Shown here piece by piece: positions 16,853-25,722 of a stretch of 64,000 bases of DNA (position 1 is the stretch's first letter; each line of letters begins with the position of its first letter). Below the pieces are notes generated by a model that did no database searches, had not been told where the DNA came from, and saw nothing but the letters and a program-made list of their open reading frames with translations. The position numbers and the translations under genes were made by a program. This DNA is from Kytococcus aerolatus. GTDB taxonomy: Bacteria > Actinomycetota > Actinomycetes > Actinomycetales > Dermatophilaceae. The stretch is taken from the NCBI RefSeq assembly GCF_900187395.1, contig NZ_FYEZ01000001.1, positions 1,054,001 through 1,118,000 of the forward strand. Direction: 5' to 3'.

Positions 16853-17550
16853 GCCCCCGGGACCTTCGTGGCGTCGGTCAGCAGCTCCCCGGCGGGCTCG
16901 GCGTAGTGCACGGCGTAGAGCTCGGTGCCGGTGAAGTCGAAGGTGGTGACGCTCGCCAGCGAGCACTCGCGCTGCCGCGGGTCGTGGGCCAGCGGGCGCC
17001 CCTCCAGCTTCGAGCGCAGCGTCCAGACGGGCAGCTGGTGGCTGACGATGACGGCCTCCCGCCCGGCGGCGACGGTGCGGGCCTCGCGCAGGGCGGCGTC
17101 CATGCGGGCGGCGATGGTCTCGTAGGCCTCACCCCAGCTGGGGCGCAGCGGGTTCCACAGGGGCGGCCAGGAGGAGGGGCGCTTCAGCGCGCTGTCGGGG
17201 CCGGTCATGCGCTGCCCCTCGAAGCGGTTGCCGGCCTCGACGACGCGGACGTCGGTGGTCACCGGCAGGCCGGTGCGCTGGGCCAGCGGTGCGATGGTCT
17301 CCTGCGCCCGCTCCAGCGGAGAGGCGCCGAGCAGGGCGAGGTCGTGGCCCTCGAAGGCCACGGAGACCCGCTCGGCCATGGCCCGGCCGAGCTCGGAGAG
17401 GTGGTAGCCCGGCAGGCGCCCGTAGAGCACCTTCTCCGGGTTGAAGACCTCGCCGTGGCGCACCAGGTGGACCAGCGTGCGGTCGGCGCGCCCGTCGTGA
17501 CGGACCACCTCCGTGGGCGCCGCGGTCGGCGGGACGGTGGGACGGCTCAT
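16849..17550 (-). CDS. Histidine phosphatase family protein
   Basis: 233 residues. Branch-1 histidine phosphatase with the phospho-accepting motif [17 protein letters not shown] (about 29-45), then SPLERAQET and the second catalytic His in [11 protein letters not shown]. It overlaps both hemL and resA by four bases. A phosphatase of this type often sits between hemL and resA in Actinobacteria, so a role in the pathway is possible, but its substrate is unknown. Phosphoglycerate mutase activity is unlikely from this context. Confidence 0.9.
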   Translation of the reverse strand: MSRPTVPPTAAPTEVVRHDGRADRTLVHLVRHGEVFNPEKVLYGRLPGYHLSELGRAMAERVSVAFEGHDLALLGASPLERAQETIAPLAQRTGLPVTTDVRVVEAGNRFEGQRMTGPDSALKRPSSWPPLWNPLRPSWGEAYETIAARMDAALREARTVAAGREAVIVSHQLPVWTLRSKLEGRPLAHDPRQRECSLASVTTFDFTGTELYAVHYAEPAGELLTDATKVPGA

Positions 17551-18878
17551 GCCGTGATCTCCCGGGCCGACGCGTGGATGGCCTCGACGATCCGGTCGAG
17601 CACGTCACCGGTGTGCGCCGCGGAGACGAACCAGGCCTCGAAGGCGCTCGGCGGCAGGTGCACGCCGCGCCGCAGCATGGCGTGGAAGAAGCGGGCGTGG
17701 AGCGCGGTGTCCTGCTGCTGCGCCGACGCGTAGTCGGTCACCTCGGCGTCGGTGAGGAAGACGCTGAACATGGTGCCGGCGCGGCCGATGCGGTGCGGGA
17801 TTCCGGCGGCGGTGAAGGCCTCGGTGACGGCGCCGGTGATGACCTCCCGCGCGTGGTCCAGCGTGGCGTACACCTCGTCGGTGCACCGGCGCAGCGTGGT
17901 GAGGCCGGCCGTGGCGGCCACCGGGTTCCCGCTCAGGGTGCCGGCCTGGTAGACCGGCCCGGCCGGGGCCAGCTGGGCCATGACCTCCGCACGCCCGCCG
18001 AAGGCCGCCACCGGGAAGCCACCGCCGACGACCTTGCCGAAGGTGAACAGGTCCGGCGCGTCCCCCATCTGCGAGAGACCCAGCCAGCCGGTGCGGGAGG
18101 CGCGGAAGCCGGTCATCACCTCGTCGGAGATGAGCAGGGCCCCGTGCTCGCGGGTGAGGCGGCGCATGGCCTGCTCGAACTCCGGGGTGGGCGGGACGAT
18201 GCCCATGTTGCCCGGGGAGGCCTCCACGATGACGGCCGCGACGCCGGCTCCGTGCTCGGCGAAGGCGGCCTCCAGGGCGGGGACGTCGTTGAAGGGCAGC
18301 ACGAGGGTCTGCGCGGCCGTGGCGGCCGGCACCCCGGCGGAGTCCGGCAGCGCGAAGGTCGCGAGACCGGAGCCGGCGGAGGCCAGCAGCGCGTCGACGT
18401 GCCCGTGGTAGTTGCCGGCGAACTTCACGACCAGCTCCCGCCCGGTGAAGCCGCGGGCCAGGCGCAGGGCGCTCATCGTGGCCTCGGTGCCGGAGTTCAC
18501 CAGGCGCACCGACTCCACCGGGTCGATGCGGCGGACGATCTCCTCGGCGAGCTCCACCTCGGTCGGGTTGGGGGTGCCGAAGCTGAAGCCCCGGGAGGCG
18601 GCGGCGGTGACGGCCTCGAGGACCTCCGGGTGGGTGTGCCCGAGGATCATCGGCCCCCAGGAACCCACGAGGTCGAGATACTCGTTGCCGTCGACGTCCC
18701 GCAGCACGGCACCCTCCGCCTCGACGACGAAGCGGGGCTCGCCGCCCACGGCCCCGAAGGCACGGACCGGCGAGTTCACCCCGCCCGGGATGACGGCGCG
18801 GCCACGCTCCAGCCAGGCGGCGCTGGAGGCGGTGGGCTGGGCGCCCTCGGCGGGGGAGGCAGTTCCGGGCATGCTCAT
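17547..18878 (-). CDS. hemL: Glutamate-1-semialdehyde 2,1-aminomutase
   Basis: Makes 5-aminolevulinate from glutamate-1-semialdehyde, the second step of the C5 heme route after HemA. A PLP enzyme of 443 residues, the usual length. Seen: the entry block [48 protein letters not shown], the Asp region [12 protein letters not shown], and the PLP Lys in [25 protein letters not shown] motif lies about 12 bases before the ATG. It is separated from hemB by 90 bases holding a strong hairpin, so its expression may be partly independent of the upstream hem genes. Confidence 0.97.
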   Translation of the reverse strand: MSMPGTASPAEGAQPTASSAAWLERGRAVIPGGVNSPVRAFGAVGGEPRFVVEAEGAVLRDVDGNEYLDLVGSWGPMILGHTHPEVLEAVTAAASRGFSFGTPNPTEVELAEEIVRRIDPVESVRLVNSGTEATMSALRLARGFTGRELVVKFAGNYHGHVDALLASAGSGLATFALPDSAGVPAATAAQTLVLPFNDVPALEAAFAEHGAGVAAVIVEASPGNMGIVPPTPEFEQAMRRLTREHGALLISDEVMTGFRASRTGWLGLSQMGDAPDLFTFGKVVGGGFPVAAFGGRAEVMAQLAPAGPVYQAGTLSGNPVAATAGLTTLRRCTDEVYATLDHAREVITGAVTEAFTAAGIPHRIGRAGTMFSVFLTDAEVTDYASAQQQDTALHARFFHAMLRRGVHLPPSAFEAWFVSAAHTGDVLDRIVEAIHASAREITA

Positions 18879-18922
18879 GACGATCTCAGTCCTTCCTGAG
18901 TGTTCGCTGGGCGATCGGGGTG

Positions 18923-18959
18923 CGGCGAGCCGCCTCCGGGCGTCCGGGGCGGCTCGCCG
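18923..18959 (-). terminator. Strong hairpin between hemB and hemL
   Basis: A perfect 12-base stem (CGGCGAGCCGCC / GGCGGCTCGCCG) with a 13-base loop that itself contains CCGG / CCGG. It lies in the only sizeable gap of the heme/cytochrome c operon. There is no U run, so it may act as an attenuator, a partial terminator or an RNA-processing barrier rather than a full stop. Confidence 0.55.
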
Positions 18960-18968
18960 GGAGGCGTG

Positions 18969-19949
18969 TCAGTCGGTGGTGCGGAGCCAGTCGGCGACCT
19001 CGAGGGCGTGGTAGGTCAGCACCACGTCGGCCCCGGCCCGGCGGAGGGAGAGCAGCGCCTCCAGCACGCTCGCACGGCGGTCGAGCCACCCGTTCGCGGC
19101 GGCCGCCTCGATCATGGAGTACTCGCCACTCACCATGTAGGCGGCCATCGGTCGGTCGGTGCGGGCCCGCAGGTCGGCCAGCACGTCCAGGTAGGGCAGG
19201 CCGGGCTTGACCATGACCATGTCCGCCCCCTCGGCCAGGTCGAGCTCCAGCTCGACGCGGCTCTCGCGCAAGTTGGCCGGGTCCTGCTGGTAGGTGCGGC
19301 GGTCCCCCTGCAGCGAGGAGGCGACCGCCTCCCGGAAGGGGCCGTAGAAGGCCGAGGCGTACTTGGCGGTGTACGCCATGATCACGACGTCGACGAATCC
19401 GGCGGCGTCGAGCGCCTCCCGGATCACCGCCACCTGGCCGTCCATCATGCCGCTGGGGCCGACCACGTGGGCGCCGGCGCGGGCCTGGGCGACGGCCATC
19501 TCGGCGTAGCGCTCGAGGGTGGCGTCGTTGTCCACCCGGCCGGCGTCGTCGAGCACACCGCAGTGGCCGTGGTCGGTGAACTCGTCGAGGCACAGGTCGG
19601 TCATGACGAGCAGGTCGTCGCCGACCTCCGCGCGCACCGCCCGGGTGGCCCGGTTGAGGATGCCCTCGGGAGCGGTCGCCCCGGAGCCGACGGCGTCCTT
19701 CTCGTCGGGCACGCCGAAGAGCATGATCCCGGCCAGCCGCGCGTCGCGGGCCCTCCGGGCCAGCTCCACGAGACCGTCGAGGTCGTGCTGCGAGACGCCC
19801 GGCATGGAGCCGATGGGGCGCTCCCCGGTGCCCTCGTGGACGAAGGCCGGCAGGATCAGGTCCTGCGGGGCCAGCCGGGTCTCGGCGACCATCCGGCGCA
19901 CCGCCGGCAGACCGCGGAGGCGGCGCGGGCGCACCACGGGGCCGCTCAT
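18969..19949 (-). CDS. hemB: Porphobilinogen synthase (5-aminolevulinate dehydratase)
   Basis: Condenses two 5-aminolevulinates to porphobilinogen. 326 residues, normal for the family. Active-site Lys residues are in [14 protein letters not shown] and [13 protein letters not shown]. The metal-site segment reads [14 protein letters not shown]: two of the three Cys of the zinc type are kept and the middle one is Asp, a mixed form between the zinc-type and the Asp-rich magnesium type. It overlaps the hemD gene by four bases. Confidence 0.97.
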   Translation of the reverse strand: MSGPVVRPRRLRGLPAVRRMVAETRLAPQDLILPAFVHEGTGERPIGSMPGVSQHDLDGLVELARRARDARLAGIMLFGVPDEKDAVGSGATAPEGILNRATRAVRAEVGDDLLVMTDLCLDEFTDHGHCGVLDDAGRVDNDATLERYAEMAVAQARAGAHVVGPSGMMDGQVAVIREALDAAGFVDVVIMAYTAKYASAFYGPFREAVASSLQGDRRTYQQDPANLRESRVELELDLAEGADMVMVKPGLPYLDVLADLRARTDRPMAAYMVSGEYSMIEAAAANGWLDRRASVLEALLSLRRAGADVVLTYHALEVADWLRTTD

Positions 19950-21616
19950 CGACGGCTCCGACGCTTCGGCGCCTCCTGCGAGGGCCGGGTCACCGCGCGG
20001 CCCTCGGCGACGGCGGTCTCGGCCCGCTGGCGGGCGAAGTCCGTGAGCGCCGCGATGACGGCCTCGCTGCTGGCCTCGGCGGCCACGGCGTCCACGCGCA
20101 GGCCGAGGTCCTCGGCGGTGCGGGCGGTGGCCGGGCCGATGGCGATCACGACGGTCGACGGGCTCGGCTTGCCCGCGATGCCGACGAGATTGCGGACGGT
20201 CGAGCTGGAGGTGAAGAGCACGGCGTCGTAGTCACCGGCCTTGATGGCCGCGCGGATCGGCGCCGGCGGCGGGGTGGCCCGCACCGTGCGGTAGGCGACG
20301 ATGTCGTCCACCTCCCAGCCCCGCTCCTGCAGGCCGTTGACGAGCACCTCGGTGGCGATGTCGGCGCGCGGCAGGAAGACCCGGTCGATCGGGTCGAGCA
20401 CGTCGTCGTAGGGCGGCCACACCTCGAGCAGGCCGCGGGCGGACTGCTCCCCGGTGGGCAGCAGGTCGGGCTCCAGCCCCCAGCGGCGCAGCGCCCCGGC
20501 GGTCTTGCCGCCCACGGCGGCGATCTTCAGGCCGGAGAAGGCCCGCCCGTCGAGCCCGAGCGCGGTGAACTTCTCGCGCACGGCCTTCACCGCGTTGACC
20601 GAGGTGAACCCGATCCACTCGTAGCGGCCGGTCACCAGGCCCTTGATCGCCTTGTCCATCTGGTGCGGGCTGCGCGGCGGCTCCACGCTGATGGTGGGCA
20701 CCACGTGGGCGCTGGCACCCCGCTCGGCGAGGGCGGAGACCATCGGCCCGGCCTGGTCCTTGGTGCGAGGCACCAGGACGCGCCAGGCGAAGAGCGGACG
20801 GGTCTCGAACCAGCTGAGCGTCTGCCGGTTCGCCAGGCAGGTGCCGAGGGTGGCGACGAGCTGCTCGTCCTCCAGGCCCTTCAGGTCCTGCTCGACGGTG
20901 CCGAGGGTGCTCACGATCGTGGCCTGGTGGGTGGTCGTGCCGCCGCTGGTCAGGGCGATCTGGCAGTCCTCGGACTTGCCGGCCTCCACGAGGGCGGCGG
21001 CGTGGTCGAGGATCTCGGCGGGGCTGCCGTAGAAGACCAGGGTGGTGTCCTCGTCGTCGACCAGGGCCGGGTTGAAGCGCCCCCCGGGGCCCACCGCGTG
21101 GACGACGCTGTTGGTGTCGGCCGCGATGGGGAACCCGGCGTAGGCCGGGACGGCGAGCAGGGCGGAGACACCCGGCACGACCTCGATCTCCAGGCCGGCC
21201 TTGCGCGCCACCGCGGCCTCCACCCCGAGCGAGGAGAAGATCGACGGGTCACCGCTGACGATTCGCACCACGAGCGCCTCGGCCTCGAGGACGTGACCGG
21301 CCTCGGCACGCTGGTCGGATGCCGCCTTGGCGGCCTTCTTCGCGGTCTGCACGAGCTCCTTGGCGCGGGCGGCGGCGGTGAGCTCGGCCTGCGAGCCGGG
21401 CACGGTCACGAACTCGGTGTCCTCCGCGAGCCACTCCGCGTAGTCACCGCGGAGGGTGCCCTCGTCCGCCACGACGACGTCGGCCAGCTTGAGCAGCTTC
21501 GTCGCCCGGACGGTCATGAGGCCGGGGTCACCCGGGCCGGAACCGACGAACGCGATGCGCGCCTTGGGCGCGGGGGTCGGCGTCGTGGCCGGAGGGGTGC
21601 TGGGGGCGGTGCTCAC
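19946..21616 (-). CDS. hemD: Uroporphyrinogen-III methyltransferase / uroporphyrinogen-III synthase fusion
   Basis: 556 residues with two enzymes in one chain. Residues about 20-265 are a SAM-dependent methyltransferase (CobA/SUMT): [30 protein letters not shown] and [17 protein letters not shown]. Residues about 275-530 are HemD, which cyclises hydroxymethylbilane: [17 protein letters not shown] and [16 protein letters not shown]. The fusion is normal in Actinobacteria and serves both heme and siroheme/cobalamin branches. The SUMT half lacks some residues of free-standing CobA, so its methyltransferase activity cannot be assumed. It overlaps hemC and hemB by four bases each. Confidence 0.93.
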   Translation of the reverse strand: MSTAPSTPPATTPTPAPKARIAFVGSGPGDPGLMTVRATKLLKLADVVVADEGTLRGDYAEWLAEDTEFVTVPGSQAELTAAARAKELVQTAKKAAKAASDQRAEAGHVLEAEALVVRIVSGDPSIFSSLGVEAAVARKAGLEIEVVPGVSALLAVPAYAGFPIAADTNSVVHAVGPGGRFNPALVDDEDTTLVFYGSPAEILDHAAALVEAGKSEDCQIALTSGGTTTHQATIVSTLGTVEQDLKGLEDEQLVATLGTCLANRQTLSWFETRPLFAWRVLVPRTKDQAGPMVSALAERGASAHVVPTISVEPPRSPHQMDKAIKGLVTGRYEWIGFTSVNAVKAVREKFTALGLDGRAFSGLKIAAVGGKTAGALRRWGLEPDLLPTGEQSARGLLEVWPPYDDVLDPIDRVFLPRADIATEVLVNGLQERGWEVDDIVAYRTVRATPPPAPIRAAIKAGDYDAVLFTSSSTVRNLVGIAGKPSPSTVVIAIGPATARTAEDLGLRVDAVAAEASSEAVIAALTDFARQRAETAVAEGRAVTRPSQEAPKRRSRR

Positions 21617-22605
21617 TCGGTCTCCTTCGAGGACTGGCGATCAGCGGGCTGGGGGACCTCGCCGACACCCGGGAGGGCGTCGGCACCGCGGGTCCGCAGC
21701 GCGGTGCCGGTGCGGCGGCCCAGGGCCTCCGCAGCGGACAGGGGGTCAGGGGCGTCGGCCAGGGAGGCGGTGACCTCCTCGCGGAAGGTCTCACCGCCCT
21801 CGCGCGGGCCGGCGAAGGTGCGCAGGGCCAGCTCACCGTCGGCGACGGTGGCGAAGGCACCGACCGGGGCGGAGCACCCGGCCTCGAGGGCGCCCAGCAC
21901 GGCACGCTCCGCGGTCACGGCGGCACGGGTGTCCGGGTCGTCCAGTGGCTCCAGGTGGGCGCGGACCGCCGCGTCGTCGGCGCGGCACTCCACGGCGAGC
22001 GCTCCCTGCCCGGGGGCGCACACCATGTCGGTGGGCTCGAGCCACTGGGTCACCGCGTCGGTGAGCCCCAGCCGGCGGATGCCGGCCCCGGCCAGCACCA
22101 CCGCGTCGAGCTCACCGTCGGCGACGGTGGCGATGCGGGTGGGCACGTTCCCGCGCAGCTCCCGGACGTCCAGGTCCGGGCGGGTGGCCCGGAGCTGGGC
22201 CTCCCGGCGCGGGGAACCGGTCCCGACCCGTGCCCCGGCGGGCAGGCTCTCGAGGGTCAGGCCGTCTCGGGCCACGAGGACGTCCCGGGAGTCCTCCCGG
22301 GACGGGGTGGCGGCCACGACGAGCCCGGCCGGCTGCTCCACGGGCAGGTCCTTCAGGGAGTGCACGGCCAGGTCGATGGACCCGTCGAGCAGCGCGTCGC
22401 GCAGGGCGCTCACGAAGACACCGGTCCCGCCGATGCGGCTCAGCGGGGCCCGGTTGGTGTCCCCCTCGGTGGTCACCAGGACGAGCTCCACCTCCAGCCC
22501 GCGGGCGCGGAGCATGTCGGCCACGTGGCCCGACTGGGTGGTGGCGAGCTCGCTGCGGCGCGTCCCGAGCAGCAGCGGGCGGTCGATGCCGGGGGTGGTG
22601 GTCAC
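21613..22605 (-). CDS. hemC: Hydroxymethylbilane synthase (porphobilinogen deaminase)
   Basis: Polymerises four porphobilinogens into hydroxymethylbilane. 330 residues, normal length. Seen: LLLGTRRSELATTQ at the start, HSLKDLP with the conserved Lys-Asp, GTGSPRREAQL, and the Cys that carries the dipyrromethane cofactor in LEAGCSAPVGAFA. It overlaps hemA and hemD by four bases. Confidence 0.97.
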   Translation of the reverse strand: MTTTPGIDRPLLLGTRRSELATTQSGHVADMLRARGLEVELVLVTTEGDTNRAPLSRIGGTGVFVSALRDALLDGSIDLAVHSLKDLPVEQPAGLVVAATPSREDSRDVLVARDGLTLESLPAGARVGTGSPRREAQLRATRPDLDVRELRGNVPTRIATVADGELDAVVLAGAGIRRLGLTDAVTQWLEPTDMVCAPGQGALAVECRADDAAVRAHLEPLDDPDTRAAVTAERAVLGALEAGCSAPVGAFATVADGELALRTFAGPREGGETFREEVTASLADAPDPLSAAEALGRRTGTALRTRGADALPGVGEVPQPADRQSSKETE

Positions 22606-23966
22606 TGGTCTCCTCCGGTGAGCTGGACCTGGGTGTACGAGGTGCTCCGGCCGGCCAGCAGGGGCGTCGGGCCGAGCGAGGGCGGGGCCTCCACGGCGGC
22701 CGCCTCCTCCGGGGTGAGGTCGAAGAGCTCGCGCAGCGCCCCGGCGAAGTCGCCGCGCGGGTCACCGGCCAGCTCCTTCACCCGCACGCTGGGGGTGTGG
22801 AGCATCTTGTCGACGATCCGGTGGACGGTGCGGGCCACCTCGGCCCGGCTGCCCTCGTCGAGCTCCGGCAGGCGGCGGTCGAGCAGACCCATCTCGGCCT
22901 CCACGATCTCACCGGCGGCGCGGCGCAGGGCGGTCACCGTCGGGGCCACCTCCCGCTGGCGGCGGAGGATCTCGAAGCCGGCCACCTCGGACTCGACGAG
23001 CTCCCGGACGGCGCGGACCTCGGCCAGCACCGCGTCGTCCTGGGCGGCCGCCCCGCCGGTGGTGTCCCCGAGCTCGCCGAGCCCCACGAGGACCTGACCG
23101 GGCAGCTCCCCCACCTCGATCTCGACGTCCCGCGGGAGGGCGAGGTCGACGAGCACGCGACGGCGCTCCGGCAGGGAACGGACGGTCTCGGCGGTGATGA
23201 CCGCCCCGGTGGCCCCGGTGCAGGTGAGGACGACGTCGGCGCCGGCCAGGACGGCGCCGAGCTCGTCCCAGTCGTGGGCGGTCGCCCCGGTGTCGTGGGC
23301 CAGCCGGTCGGCGGTGGCCCGGGTCCGGTTGACGATGTGCAGGTCGGTGCTCACCTGGCGGGCGACCGTCATGGCCGCGAGGGAGGACATCGCCCCGGCC
23401 CCCACGACCACCACGGTGCGGCCGTCGAGCGGGCCGAGCTCCGTGGCGGCCGCGGCCAGCCCGCGCTCGACGAGGGAGCGGCTCACGGCGTCGATCTCGG
23501 TCTCGGAGTGGGCCCGGCGACCGACCCGCAGGGCGTGGTCGAAGAGCGTCCCGAGCTCGCTGCCGGCGCGACCCGCTCGGCGGGCCCGGCGCAGCGCGGT
23601 GCGGAACTGGCCGAGGATCTGGCCCTCCCCGACGGCCACCGAGTCGAGCCCGGCGGCCACCGAGAAGGCGTGCCCGACGGCCCGGTCCTCGTAGTGCACG
23701 TAGAGGGTCTCGGCGAACTCCGCCAGCGGCACCCCGGTCACCCGGGCGAGGCTCTGCCCCACGTGGTGCACGGCGCCATGGAAGGTGCTGGCCTCGACGT
23801 AGACCTCGAGCCGGTTGCAGGTGGAGACGGTCAGGGCCTCCCGGATGCTCTCGCCGGCGTGGACGGCCGCCGCCAGCTCGCCGCAGCCGTCGTCCGTGAG
23901 GGCGATCCGGTCGAGCAGGTCCATGGGCGCACTTCGGTGCGAGGTACCGACCACCAGCAGACTCAC
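22602..23966 (-). CDS. hemA: Glutamyl-tRNA reductase
   Basis: Reduces glutamyl-tRNA to glutamate-1-semialdehyde, the committed and usually regulated step of C5 heme synthesis. 454 residues from the GTG at 23966, chosen because SLLVVGTSHRSAP is the normal N-terminus; the longer frame adds 16 unlikely residues. The catalytic Cys lies in LTVSTCNRLEVY, the NADPH site is VVVVGAGAMSSLAA, and the C-terminal dimerisation helices follow. It is the first gene of the operon that runs to DUF4229. In Streptomyces the hemACD operon begins with the redox regulator rex; no rex gene is next to hemA here. Confidence 0.95.
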   Translation of the reverse strand: MSLLVVGTSHRSAPMDLLDRIALTDDGCGELAAAVHAGESIREALTVSTCNRLEVYVEASTFHGAVHHVGQSLARVTGVPLAEFAETLYVHYEDRAVGHAFSVAAGLDSVAVGEGQILGQFRTALRRARRAGRAGSELGTLFDHALRVGRRAHSETEIDAVSRSLVERGLAAAATELGPLDGRTVVVVGAGAMSSLAAMTVARQVSTDLHIVNRTRATADRLAHDTGATAHDWDELGAVLAGADVVLTCTGATGAVITAETVRSLPERRRVLVDLALPRDVEIEVGELPGQVLVGLGELGDTTGGAAAQDDAVLAEVRAVRELVESEVAGFEILRRQREVAPTVTALRRAAGEIVEAEMGLLDRRLPELDEGSRAEVARTVHRIVDKMLHTPSVRVKELAGDPRGDFAGALRELFDLTPEEAAAVEAPPSLGPTPLLAGRSTSYTQVQLTGGDQ

Positions 23967-24053
23967 CGGGGAACCACCGACTCCTCTCAGCCGCCACCCG
24001 TGACGATGGGGCACGCGGCGCGCACGGAACGAGGGGGCGCGCGGCGTGGGGCG

Positions 24054-24059
24054 CTTATA
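24054..24059 (-). promoter_or_regulatory. -10 box (TATAAG) of the hem operon
   Basis: TATAAG on the minus strand is the best -10 match in the 250 bases before hemA and lies in an otherwise very GC-rich stretch. The 5' leader to the hemA GTG would be about 80 bases. The -35 region is weak. Confidence 0.5.
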
Positions 24060-24115
24060 GCATGGGCGCCGAACGGGCAGACAGCGGGCCCCACTCTACG
24101 CGCGCATGTCGTAGT

Positions 24116-24129
24116 TCACGAAATCGTGA
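24116..24129. promoter_or_regulatory. Inverted repeat upstream of the hem operon promoter
   Basis: TCACGA-AA-TCGTGA is a perfect 6-base inverted repeat with a two-base spacer, 57 bases upstream of the TATAAG -10 box. A related TTCAC half follows at 24133. It is a candidate operator for a heme, redox or iron regulator. It is not a good match to the Streptomyces Rex site. Confidence 0.5.
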
Positions 24130-24143
24130 CGGTTCACCGTGCG

Positions 24144-24160
24144 TCTGCGTCCCACGCAGA
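24144..24160 (-). terminator. Second hairpin after bS22
   Basis: TCTGCGT / ACGCAGA, a seven-base stem with a three-base loop, directly after the larger hairpin at 24161-24192 in the direction of bS22 transcription. Confidence 0.5.
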
Positions 24161-24192
24161 ACGCCCCGACCACGAGGATGTGGACGGGGCGT
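24161..24192 (-). terminator. Main terminator hairpin of bS22
   Basis: An eight-base stem (ACGCCCCG / CGGGGCGT) is extended by CCAC / GTGG after one A-A mismatch, closing on a six-base loop. It starts 30 bases after the bS22 stop, and on the minus strand it is followed by a short T-rich piece. Confidence 0.65.
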
Positions 24193-24221
24193 GAGGACCA
24201 GCTGCGTTCAGGCGCAGGGGG

Positions 24222-24320
24222 TCACTTCTTGTTGCGACGCTGGTGACGCGTCTTGCGCAGCAGCTTGCGGTGCTTCTTCTTGCTCATCCGCTTGCGGCGC
24301 TTCTTGATGACGGAACCCAT
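24222..24320 (-). CDS. 30S ribosomal protein bS22 (AURKAIP1/COX24 domain)
   Basis: A 32-residue, extremely basic protein starting [19 protein letters not shown] and ending in RHQRRNKK. This is the actinobacterial small-subunit protein known from mycobacterial ribosome structures. Its place next to the hem genes is conserved in Actinobacteria as far as I recall. An ATG start and TGA stop frame it exactly, and it has its own terminator hairpins downstream. It is easily missed because of its size. Confidence 0.95.
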   Translation of the reverse strand: MGSVIKKRRKRMSKKKHRKLLRKTRHQRRNKK

Positions 24321-24479
24321 GCTTCACATCCTTCGTCGGGTCTCTGGTCGGCCCGTCGCCCCGAGGGTGCTGGTGCTGGGGTTCAAGCCGAGATGATGGG
24401 GGCCCACGCGGTGGCGGGGCCCCAAGAAGTGATGGTCAAGGATACACACGCCACGGGGCCGGTCCCGAACGCACGCGCC

Positions 24480-25694
24480 TCAGTCGAACCAGGGATCCAG
24501 GCCGTGGTGCGGGAAGACCGCCTCGCGGGCGGCCATGACGGCCTGGTCGACCGGGGACTCCGGGTCGAAGCCGAGCTCCCAGCTGCGGTACCAGGGCCAC
24601 CGACCGTCGTCGTCGCCGAGGGTGAGCGGGAACTCCCCGGCCAGCTCCTCCACCGTGTCGCGCCAGCTCGACGGGGTGTCGGCCGCCAGGTCGATCTCCA
24701 CCCCGGAGGCCACACCCATCAGGGCGGCCCACGCCCGGGGGACCGCGTCCGAGATCGAGTAGCCCCCGCCGCCGAGCGCGAGCCAGCGCTCCTCGCACAC
24801 CGACCCGGCGAGCTCGCGCATGGCCCCGGCGGCCGCGGTCTGCGCCTCGATGGAGAGGCCGAGGTGGGCCAGCGGGTCCCGGGAGTGACCGTCGCAGCCG
24901 TGCTGGGTGACCAGGACGGTGGGCTCCACGGCGTGGACGATCGCCGGGACCACCCCGTGCAGGGCGCGCAGCCAGGCCGCGTCCCCGGTCCCCGGCGGCA
25001 GGGCCACGTTCACCGCGCTGCCCTGGGCCGCGGGACCGCCCAGGTCACCGGGGAAGCCGGTGCCCGGGAAGAGCACCCGCCCGGTCTCGTGGAGGGAGAT
25101 GGTCACCACCCGGGGGTCGTCCCAGAAGGCCGTCTCCACCCCGTCCCCGTGATGGGCGTCGAGGTCCACGTAGACCACCCGCTCGGCGCCCCGCTCCAGG
25201 AGGCGGTGGATCGCCATCGCCGCGTCGTTGTAGATGCAGAAGCCCGAAGCGCGCCCCGGCATGGCGTGGTGGAGTCCCCCGGCGATGTTCACCCCCCGCA
25301 CGAAGCTGCCGTCCATGATCCCGTCGGCGAGCGTGATGCTCCCGCCGGCGGCCAGCGCGGAGGCCTCGTGCATGCCGGCGAAGGCCGGGGAGTCCTCGTC
25401 CCCCACCCCGAAGGAGCCGTCGGCTTCCTGCGGCGCCTCCGACATGCGGCGCACGTGCTCGACATAGGCCGCCTCGTGCACGGTCAGCAGCTCGGCCTCG
25501 GTGGCCATGCGGGTGGGGACGACCTCCACCCGGTCGAGCACCCCGATCTCCGCGGCCAGCAGGTGGGTCAGGCGCAGCCGCAACGGATTCATCGGGTGCG
25601 CGAGACCGAAGTCATACTGGATGAACGCGTCGTCCCACACGACCCGTGCCGTCTCGAGGGACCGGGGTGCGGGGCGGTCTGCGGCGACGTCCAT
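24480..25694 (-). CDS. acuC: Acetoin utilization protein AcuC (histone-deacetylase family)
   Basis: 404 residues. A zinc-dependent deacylase; in Bacillus the AcuC family removes acetyl groups from acetyl-CoA synthetase. Catalytic features: the His pair in GGLHHAMPGRASGFC; metal ligands in VYVDLDAHHGDGVE and QHGCDGHSRDPLAHL; and a late GGGGYS block supplying the catalytic Tyr. The N-terminal FDF-like block YDFGLAHPMNPLRL is typical of AcuC. The ATG follows a TAGCGT box by six bases, so a leaderless mRNA is likely. It is divergent from trkA with only 28 bases between start codons. Confidence 0.94.
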   Translation of the reverse strand: MDVAADRPAPRSLETARVVWDDAFIQYDFGLAHPMNPLRLRLTHLLAAEIGVLDRVEVVPTRMATEAELLTVHEAAYVEHVRRMSEAPQEADGSFGVGDEDSPAFAGMHEASALAAGGSITLADGIMDGSFVRGVNIAGGLHHAMPGRASGFCIYNDAAMAIHRLLERGAERVVYVDLDAHHGDGVETAFWDDPRVVTISLHETGRVLFPGTGFPGDLGGPAAQGSAVNVALPPGTGDAAWLRALHGVVPAIVHAVEPTVLVTQHGCDGHSRDPLAHLGLSIEAQTAAAGAMRELAGSVCEERWLALGGGGYSISDAVPRAWAALMGVASGVEIDLAADTPSSWRDTVEELAGEFPLTLGDDDGRWPWYRSWELGFDPESPVDQAVMAAREAVFPHHGLDPWFD

Positions 25695-25700
25695 GAACCA

Positions 25701-25706
25701 ACGCTA
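25701..25706 (-). promoter_or_regulatory. -10 box (TAGCGT) of acuC
   Basis: TAGCGT lies six bases before the acuC ATG, inside the 28-base gap to trkA. Any acuC -35 element would fall within the trkA coding sequence. Confidence 0.45.
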
Positions 25707-25722
25707 GCGGAAGGGCCGTGGG

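Noticed and set aside
24116-24129. Rex-binding site
   Set aside because: The TGTGAAC/GTTCACA arms of Rex sites are not matched well, so it is listed only as an unnamed inverted repeat.
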